From positions 310,001 to 374,000 of the forward strand of contig BROI01000005.1 of NCBI GenBank assembly GCA_027923505.1: a DNA stretch of 64,000 nt. The letters are read 5' to 3'. Source of the DNA: Mayamaea pseudoterrestris (lineage: Eukaryota > Bacillariophyta > Bacillariophyceae > Sellaphorales > Sellaphoraceae). Of this stretch, positions 1-9,650 are shown one piece after another. The translations under genes and the position numbers were made by a program. Numbering within the stretch: position 1 is the stretch's first letter; each line of letters starts with the position of its first letter. Below the pieces are notes generated by a model. The model did no database searches and was not told the DNA's origin. It saw only the letters and a list, made by a program, of their open reading frames with translations.

Positions 1-3000
1 GTCACCCTCCGTGGCTCCCAGTGTGTCTCCCAGCACTCACCCAAGCAGCTTGCCATCAAGTGTGCCGTCAAGTGACCCAAGCGCCAAGCCAAGTGAGTCA
101 CCTAGCGCAGGACCCAGTCTTCTTCCCAGTGCAGCACCAAGCTTGCCCATCCCCGTGGCTCCCAGTGTGTCTCCCAGCACTCACCCAAGCAGCTTGCCAT
201 CAAGTGTGCCGTCAAGTGACCCAAGCGCCAAGCCAAGTGAGTCACCTAGCGCAGGACCCAGTCTTCTTCCCAGTGCAGCACCAAGCTTGTCACCCTCCGT
301 GGCTCCCAGTGTGTCTCCCAGCACTCACCCAAGCAGCTTGCCATCAAGTGTGCCGTCAAGTGACCCAAGCGCCAAGCCAAGTGAGTCACCTAGCGCAGGA
401 CCCAGTCTTCTTCCCAGTGCAGCACCAAGCTTGTCACCCTCCGTGGCTCCCAGTGTGTCTCCCAGCACTCACCCAAGCAGCTTGCCATCAAGTGTGCCGT
501 CAAGTGACCCAAGCGCCAAGCCAAGTGAGTCACCTAGCGCAGGACCCAGTCTTCTTCCCAGTGCAGCACCAAGCTTGTCACCCTCCGTGGCTCCCAGTGT
601 GTCTCCCAGCACTCACCCAAGCAGCTTGCCATCAAGTGTGCCGTCAAGTGACCCAAGCGCCAAGCCAAGTGAGTCACCTAGCGCAGGACCCAGTCTTCTT
701 CCCAGTGCAGCACCAAGCTTGTCACCCTCCGTGGCTCCCAGTGTGTCTCCCAGCACTCACCCAAGCAGCTTGCCATCAAGTGTGCCGTCAAGTGACCCAA
801 GCGCCAAGCCAAGTGAGTCACCTAGCGCAGGACCCAGTCTTCTTCCCAGTGCAGCACCAAGCTTGTCACCCTCCGTGGCTCCCAGTGTGTCTCCCAGCAC
901 TCACCCAAGCAGCTTGCCATCAAGTGTGCCGTCAAGTGACCCAAGCGCCAAGCCAAGTGAGTCACCTAGCGCAGGACCCAGTCTTCTTCCCAGTGCAGCA
1001 CCAAGCTTGTCACCCTCCGTGGCTCCCAGTGTGTCTCCCAGCACTCACCCAAGCAGCTTGCCATCAAGTGTGCCGTCAAGTGACCCAAGCGCCAAGCCAA
1101 GTGAGTCACCTAGCGCAGGACCCAGTCTTCTTCCCAGTGCAGCACCAAGCTTGTCACCACCTAGCGCAGGACCCAGTCTTCTTCCCAGTGCAGCACCAAG
1201 CTTGTCACCCTCCGTGGCTCCCAGTGTGTCTCCCAGCACTCACCCAAGCAGCTTGCCATCAAGTGTGCCGTCAAGTGACCCAAGCGCCAAGCCAAGTGAG
1301 TCACCTAGCGCAGGACCCAGTCTTCTTCCCAGTGCAGCACCAAGCTTGTCACCCTCCGTGGCTCCCAGTGTGTCTCCCAGCACTCACCCAAGCAGCTTGC
1401 CATCAAGTGTGCCGTCAAGTGACCCAAGCGCCAAGCCAAGTGAGTCACCTAGCGCAGGACCCAGTCTTCTTCCCAGTGCAGCACCAAGCTTGTCACCCTC
1501 CGTGGCTCCCAGTGTGTCTCCCAGCACTCACCCAAGCAGCTTGCCATCAAGTGTGCCGTCAAGTGACCCAAGCGCCAAGCCAAGTGAGTCACCTAGCGCA
1601 GGACCCAGTCTTCTTCCCAGTGCAGCACCAAGCTTGTCACCCTCCGTGGCTCCCAGTGTGTCTCCCAGCACTCACCCAAGCAGCTTGCCATCAAGTGTGC
1701 CGTCAAGTGACCCAAGCGCCAAGCCAAGTGAGTCACCTAGCGCAGGACCCAGTCTTCTTCCCAGTGCAGCACCAAGCTTGTCACCCTCCGTGGCTCCCAG
1801 TGTGTCTCCCAGCACTCACCCAAGCAGCTTGCCATCAAGTGTGCCGTCAAGTGACCCAAGCGCCAAGCCAAGTGAGTCACCTAGCGCAGGACCCAGTCTT
1901 CTTCCCAGTGCAGCACCAAGCTTGTCACCCTCCGTGGCTCCCAGTGTGTCTCCCAGCACTCACCCAAGCAGCTTGCCATCAAGTGTGCCGTCAAGTGACC
2001 CAAGCGCCAAGCCAAGTGAGTCACCTAGCGCAGGACCCAGTCTTCTTCCCAGTGCAGCACCAAGCTTGTCACCCTCCGTGGCTCCCAGTGTGTCTCCCAG
2101 CACTCACCCAAGCAGCTTGCCATCAAGTGTGCCGTCAAGTGACCCAAGCGCCAAGCCAAGTGAGTCACCTAGCGCAGGACCCAGTCTTCTTCCCAGTGCA
2201 GCACCAAGCTTGTCACCCTCCGTGGCTCCCAGTGTGTCTCCCAGCACTCACCCAAGCAGCTTGCCATCAAGTGTGCCGTCAAGTGACCCAAGCGCCAAGC
2301 CAAGTGAGTCACCTAGCGCAGGACCCAGTCTTCTTCCCAGTGCAGCACCAAGCTTGTCACCCTCCGTGGCTCCCAGTGTGTCTCCCAGCACTCACCCAAG
2401 CAGCTTGCCATCAAGTGTGCCGTCAAGTGACCCAAGCGCCAAGCCAAGTGAGTCACCTAGCGCAGGACCCAGTCTTCTTCCCAGTGCAGCACCAAGCTTG
2501 TCACCCTCCGTGGCTCCCAGTGTGTCTCCCAGCACTCACCCAAGCAGCTTGCCATCAAGTGTGCCGTCAAGTGACCCAAGCGCCAAGCCAAGTGAGTCAC
2601 CTAGCGCAGGACCCAGTCTTCTTCCCAGTGCAGCACCAAGCTTGTCACCCTCCGTGGCTCCCAGTGTGTCTCCCAGCACTCACCCAAGCAGCTTGCCATC
2701 AAGTGTGCCGTCAAGTGACCCAAGCGCCAAGCCAAGTGAGTCACCTAGCGCAGGACCCAGTCTTCTTCCCAGTGCAGCACCAAGCTTGTCACCCTCCGTG
2801 GCTCCCAGTGTGTCTCCCAGCACTCACCCAAGCAGCTTGCCATCAAGTGTGCCGTCAAGTGACCCAAGCGCCAAGCCAAGTGAGTCACCTAGCGCAGGAC
2901 CCAGTCTTCTTCCCAGTGCAGCACCAAGCTTGTCACCCTCCGTGGCTCCCAGTGTGTCTCCCAGCACTCACCCAAGCAGCTTGCCATCAAGTGTGCCGTC

Positions 3001-6000
3001 AAGTGACCCAAGCGCCAAGCCAAGTGAGTCACCTAGCGCAGGACCCAGTCTTCTTCCCAGTGCAGCACCAAGCTTGTCACCCTCCGTGGCTCCCAGTGTG
3101 TCTCCCAGCACTCACCCAAGCAGCTTGCCATCAAGTGTGCCGTCAAGTGACCCAAGCGCCAAGCCAAGTGAGTCACCTAGCGCAGGACCCAGTCTTCTTC
3201 CCAGTGCAGCACCAAGCTTGTCACCCTCCGTGGCTCCCAGTGTGTCTCCCAGCACTCACCCAAGCAGCTTGCCATCAAGTGTGCCGTCAAGTGACCCAAG
3301 CGCCAAGCCAAGTGAGTCACCTAGCGCAGGACCCAGTCTTCTTCCCAGTGCAGCACCAAGCTTGTCACCCTCCGTGGCTCCCAGTGTGTCTCCCAGCACT
3401 CACCCAAGCAGCTTGCCATCAAGTGTGCCGTCAAGTGACCCAAGCGCCAAGCCAAGTGAGTCACCTAGCGCAGGACCCAGTCTTCTTCCCAGTGCAGCAC
3501 CAAGCTTGTCACCCTCCGTGGCTCCCAGTGTGTCTCCCAGCACTCACCCAAGCAGCTTGCCATCAAGTGTGCCGTCAAGTGACCCAAGCGCCAAGCCAAG
3601 TGAGTCACCCTAGCGCAGGACCCAGTCTTCTTCCCAGTGCAGCACCAAGCTTGTCACCCTCCGTGGCTCCCAGTGTGTCTCCCAGCACTCACCCAAGCAG
3701 CTTGCCATCAAGTGTGCCGTCAAGTGACCCAAGCGCCAAGCCAAGTGAGTCACCTAGCGCAGGACCCAGTCTTCTTCCCAGTGCAGCACCAAGCTTGTCA
3801 CCCTCCGTGGCTCCCAGTGTGTCTCCCAGCACTCACCCAAGCAGCTTGCCATCAAGTGTGCCGTCAAGTGACCCAAGCGCCAAGCCAAGTGAGTCACCTA
3901 GCGCAGGACCCAGTCTTCTTCCCAGTGCAGCACCAAGCTTGTCACCCTCCGTGGCTCCCAGTGTGTCTCCCAGCACTCACCCAAGCAGCTTGCCATCAAG
4001 TGTGCCGTCAAGTGACCCAAGCGCCAAGCCAAGTGAGTCACCTAGCGCAGGACCCAGTCTTCTTCCCAGTGCAGCACCAAGCTTGTCACCCTCCGTGGCT
4101 CCCAGTGTGTCTCCCAGCACTCACCCAAGCAGCTTGCCATCAAGTGTGCCGTCAAGTGACCCAAGCGCCAAGCCAAGTGAGTCACCTAGCGCAGGACCCA
4201 GTCTTCTTCCCAGTGCAGCACCAAGCTTGTCACCCTCCGTGGCTCCCAGTGTGTCTCCCAGCACTCACCCAAGCAGCTTGCCATCAAGTGTGCCGTCAAG
4301 TGACCCAAGCGCCAAGCCAAGTGAGTCACCTAGCGCAGGACCCAGTCTTCTTCCCAGTGCAGCACCAAGCTTGTCACCCTCCGTGGCTCCCAGTGTGTCT
4401 CCCAGCACTCACCCAAGCAGCTTGCCATCAAGTGTGCCGTCAAGTGACCCAAGCGCCAAGCCAAGTGAGTCACCTAGCGCAGGACCCAGTCTTCTTCCCA
4501 GTGCAGCACCAAGCTTGTCACCCTCCGTGGCTCCCAGTGTGTCTCCCAGCACTCACCCAAGCAGCTTGCCATCAAGTGTGCCGTCAAGTGACCCAAGCGC
4601 CAAGCCAAGTGAGTCACCTAGCGCAGGACCCAGTCTTCTTCCCAGTGCAGCACCAAGCTTGTCACCCTCCGTGGCTCCCAGTGTGTCTCCCAGCACTCAC
4701 CCAAGCAGCTTGCCATCAAGTGTGCCGTCAAGTGACCCAAGCGCCAAGCCAAGTGAGTCACCTAGCGCAGGACCCAGTCTTCTTCCCAGTGCAGCACCAA
4801 GCTTGTCACCCTCCGTGGCTCCCAGTGTGTCTCCCAGCACTCACCCAAGCAGCTTGCCATCAAGTGTGCCGTCAAGTGACCCAAGCGCCAAGCCAAGTGA
4901 GTCACCTAGCGCAGGACCCAGTCTTCTTCCCAGTGCAGCACCAAGCTTGTCACCCTCCGTGGCTCCCAGTGTGTCTCCCAGCACTCACCCAAGCAGCTTG
5001 CCATCAAGTGTGCCGTCAAGTGACCCAAGCGCCAAGCCAAGTGAGTCACCTAGCGCAGGACCCAGTCTTCTTCCCAGTGCAGCACCAAGCTTGTCACCCT
5101 CCGTGGCTCCCAGTGTGTCTCCCAGCACTCACCCAAGCAGCTTCGCCTCGTGTGTGCCGTCAAGTGACCCAAGCGCCAAGCCAAGTGAGTCACCTAGCGC
5201 AGGACCCAGTCTTCTTCCCAGTGCAGCACCAAGCTTGTCACCCTCCGTGGCTCCCAGTGTGTCTCCCAGCACTCACCCAAGCAGCTTGCCATCAAGTGTG
5301 CCGTCAAGTGACCCAAGCGCCAAGCCAAGTGAGTCACCTAGCGCAGGACCCAGTCTTCTTCCCAGTGCAGCACCAAGCTTGTCACCCTCCGTGGCTCCCA
5401 GTGTGTCTCCCAGCACTCACCCAAGCAGCTTGCCATCAAGTGTGCCGTCAAGTGACCCAAGCGCCAAGCCAAGTGAGTCACCTAGCGCAGGACCCAGTCT
5501 TCTTCCCAGTGCAGCACCAAGCTTGTCACCCTCCGTGGCTCCCAGTGTGTCTCCCAGCACTCACCCAAGCAGCTTGCCATCAAGTGTGCCGTCAAGTGAC
5601 CCAAGCGCCAAGCCAAGTGAGTCACCTAGCGCAGGACCCAGTCTTCTTCCCAGTGCAGCACCAAGCTTGTCACCCTCCGTGGCTCCCAGTGTGTCTCCCA
5701 GCACTCACCCAAGCAGCTTGCCATCAAGTGTGCCGTCAAGTGACCCAAGCGCCAAGCCAAGTGAGTCACCTAGCGCAGGACCCAGTCTTCTTCCCAGTGC
5801 AGCACCAAGCTTGTCACCCTCCGTGGCTCCCAGTGTGTCTCCCAGCACTCACCCAAGCAGCTTGCCATCAAGTGTGCCGTCAAGTGACCCAAGCGCCAAG
5901 CCAAGTGAGTCACCTAGCGCAGGACCCAGTCTTCTTCCCAGTGCAGCACCAAGCTTGTCACCCTCCGTGGCTCCCAGTGTGTCTCCCAGCACTCACCCAA

Positions 6001-9000
6001 GCAGCTTGCCATCAAGTGTGCCGTCAAGTGACCCAAGCGCCAAGCCAAGTGAGTCACCTAGCGCAGGACCCAGTCTTCTTCCCAGTGCAGCACCAAGCTT
6101 GTCACCCTCCGTGGCTCCCAGTGTGTCTCCCAGCACTCACCCAAGCAGCTTGCCATCAAGTGTGCCGTCAAGTGACCCAAGCGCCAAGCCAAGTGAGTCA
6201 CCTAGCGCAGGACCCAGTCTTCTTCCCAGTGCAGCACCAAGCTTGTCACCCTCCGTGGCTCCCAGTGTGTCTCCCAGCACTCACCCAAGCAGCTTGCCAT
6301 CAAGTGTGCCGTCAAGTGACCCAAGCGCCAAGCCAAGTGAGTCACCTAGCGCAGGACCCAGTCTTCTTCCCAGTGCAGCACCAAGCTTGTCACCCTCCGT
6401 GGCTCCCAGTGTGTCTCCCAGCACTCACCCAAGCAGCTTGCCATCAAGTGTGCCGTCAAGTGACCCAAGCGCCAAGCCAAGTGAGTCACCTAGCGCAGGA
6501 CCCAGTCTTCTTCCCAGTGCAGCACCAAGCTTGTCACCCTCCGTGGCTCCCAGTGTGTCTCCCAGCACTCACCCAAGCAGCTTGCCATCAAGTGTGCCGT
6601 CAAGTGACCCAAGCGCCAAGCCAAGTGAGTCACCTAGCGCAGGACCCAGTCTTCTTCCCAGTGCAGCACCAAGCTTGTCACCCTCCGTGGCTCCCAGTGT
6701 GTCTCCCAGCACTCACCCAAGCAGCTTGCCATCAAGTGTGCCGTCAAGTGACCCAAGCGCCAAGCCAAGTGAGTCACCTAGCGCAGGACCCAGTCTTCTT
6801 CCCAGTGCAGCACCAAGCTTGTCACCCTCCGTGGCTCCCAGTGTGTCTCCCAGCACTCACCCAAGCAGCTTGCCATCAAGTGTGCCGTCAAGTGACCCAA
6901 GCGCCAAGCCAAGTGAGTCACCTAGCGCAGGACCCAGTCTTCTTCCCAGTGCAGCACCAAGCTTGTCACCCTCCGTGGCTCCCAGTGTGTCTCCCAGCAC
7001 TCACCCAAGCAGCTTGCCATCAAGTGTGCCGTCAAGTGACCCAAGCGCCAAGCCAAGTGAGTCACCTAGCGCAGGACCCAGTCTTCTTCCCAGTGCAGCA
7101 CCAAGCTTGTCACCCTCCGTGGCTCCCAGTGTGTCTCCCAGCACTCACCCAAGCAGCTTGCCATCAAGTGTGCCGTCAAGTGACCCAAGCGCCAAGCCAA
7201 GTGAGTCACCTAGTGCAGGACCCAGTCTTCTTCCCAGTGCAGCACCAAGCTTGTCACCCTCTGTGGCTCCCATTGTGTCTCCCAGCTCTCACCCAAGCAG
7301 CTTGCCATCAAGTGTGCCGTCAAGTGACCCAAGCGCCAAGCCAAGTGAGTCACCTAGCGCAGGACCCAGTCTTCTTCCCAGTGCAGCACCAAGCTTGTCA
7401 CCCTCCGTGGCTCCCAGTGTGTCTCCCAGCACTCACCCAAGCAGCTTGCCATCAAGTGTGCCGTCAAGTGACCCAAGCGCCAAGCCAAGTGAGTCACCTA
7501 GCGCAGGACCCAGTCTTCTTCCCAGTGCAGCACCAAGCTTGTCACCCTCCGTGGCTCCCAGTGTGTCTCCCAGCACTCACCCAAGCAGCTTGCCATCAAG
7601 TGTGCCGTCAAGTGACCCAAGCGCCAAGCCAAGTGAGTCACCTAGCGCAGGGCCCAGTCCTCTTCCCAGTGCAGCACCAAGCTTGTCACCCTCCGTGGCT
7701 CCCAGTGTGTCTCCCAGCACTCACCCAAGCAGCTTGCCATCAAGTGTGCCGTCAAGTGACCCAAGCGCCAAGCCAAGTGAGTCACCTAGCGCAGGACCCA
7801 GTCTTCTTCCCAGTGCAGCACCAAGCTTGTCACCCTCCGTGGCTCCCAGTGTGTCTCCCAGCACTCACCCAAGCAGCTTGCCATCAAGTGTGCCGTCAAG
7901 CGACCCAAGCGCCAAGCCAAGTGAGTCACCTAGCGCAGGACCCAGTCTTCTTCCCAGTGCAGCACCAAGCTTGTCACCCTCTGTGGCTCCCAGTGTGTCT
8001 CCCAGCACTCACCCAAGCAGCTTGCCATCAAGTGTGCCGTCAAGTGACCCAAGCGCCAAGCCAAGTGAGTCACCTAGCGCAGGACCCAGTCTTCTTCCCA
8101 GTGCAGCACCAAGCTTGTCACCCTCCGTGGCTCCCAGTGTGTCTCCCAGCACTCACCCAAGCAGCTTGCCATCAAGTGTGCCGTCAAGTGACCCAAGCGC
8201 CAAGCCAAGTGAGTCACCTAGCGCAGGACCCAGTCTTCTTCCCAGTGCAGCACCAAGCTTGTCACCCTCCGTGGCTCCCAGTGTGTCTCCCAGCACTCAC
8301 CCAAGCAGCTTGCCATCAAGTGTGCCATCAAGTGACCCAAGCGCCAAGCCAAGTGAGTCACCTAGCGCAGGACCCAGTCTTCTTCCCAGTGCAGCACCAA
8401 GCTTGTCACCCTCCGTGGCTCCCAGTGTGTCTCCCAGCACTCACCCAAGCAGCTTGCCATCAAGTGTGCCGTCAAGTGACCCAAGCGCCAAGCCAAGTGA
8501 GTCACCTAGCGCAGGACCCAGTCTTCTTCCCAGTGCAGCACCAAGCTTGTCACCCTCCGTGGCTCCCAGTGTGTCTCCCAGCACTCACCCAAGCAGCTTG
8601 CCATCAAGTGTGCCGTCAAGTGACCCAAGCGCCAAGCCAAGTGAGTCACCTAGCGCAGGACCCAGTCTTCTTCCCAGTGCAGCACCAAGCTTGTCACCCT
8701 CCGTGGCTCCCAGTGTGTCTCCCAGCACTCACCCAAGCAGCTTGCCATCAAGTGTGCCGTCAAGTGACCCAAGCGCCAAGCCAAGTGAGTCACCTAGCGC
8801 AGGACCCAGTCTTCTTCCCAGTGCAGCACCAAGCTTGTCACCCTCCGTGGCTCCCAGTGTGTCTCCCAGCACTCACCCAAGCAGCTTGCCATCAAGTGTG
8901 CCGTCAAGTGACCCAAGCGCCAAGCCAAGTGAGTCACCTAGCGCAGGACCCAGTCTTCTTCCCAGTGCAGCACCAAGCTTGTCACCCTCCGTGGCTCCCA

Positions 9001-9650
9001 GTGTGTCTCCCAGCACTCACCCAAGCAGCTTGCCATCAAGTGTGCCGTCAAGTGACCCAAGCGCCAAGCCAAGTGAGTCACCTAGCGCAGGACCCAGTCT
9101 TCTTCCCAGTGCAGCACCAAGCTTGTCACCCTCTGTGGCTCCCAGTGTGTCTCCCAGCACTCACCCAAGCAGCTTGCCATCAAGTGTGCCGTCAAGTGAC
9201 CCAAGCGCCAAGCCAAGTGAGTCACCTAGCGCAGGACCCAGTCTTCTTCCCAGTGCAGCACCAAGCTTGTCACCCTCCGTGGCTCCCAGTGTGTCTCCCA
9301 GCACTCACCCAAGCAGCTTGCCATCAAGTGTGCCGTCAAGTGACCCAAGCGCCAAGCCAAGTGAGTCACCTAGCGCAGGACCCAGTCTTCTTCCCAGTGC
9401 AGCACCAAGCTTGTCACCCTCTGTGGCTCCCAGTGTGTCGCCCAGCACTCACCCAAGCAGCTTGCCATCAAGTGTGCCGTCAAGTGACCCAAGCGCCAAG
9501 CCAAGTGAGTCACCTAGCGCAGGACCCAATCTTCTTCCCAGTGCAGCACCAAGCTTGTCACCCTCCGTGGCTCCCAGTGTGTCTCCCAGCACTCACCCAA
9601 GCAGCTTGCCATCAAGTGTGCCGTCAAGTGACCCAAGCGCCAAGCCAAGT
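1..9650 (+). repeat. 144-bp coding minisatellite, about 67 tandem copies
   Basis: The unit is 144 bp (48 codons, twelve PSxx tetrapeptides), so it is itself twelve degenerate 12-bp blocks. Copies are almost identical from 1 to about 7200. Exceptions are an altered joint near 145-160, a shortened 51-bp copy at about 1159-1209 that keeps frame, an extra C near 3608 and a patch of substitutions at about 5144-5151. From about 7200 to 9540 scattered single-base variants appear. Each unit carries an AAGCTT. The array continues past the left edge, so the total copy number is unknown and may be collapsed or expanded by assembly. A second forward frame of the unit also lacks stops, which produces long spurious Cys/Gln-rich open frames. 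Confidence 0.95.

Noticed and set aside
1045-1239. Minus-strand frame inside the repeat array
   Set aside because: It exists only where the shortened copy removes stops and has no independent support.
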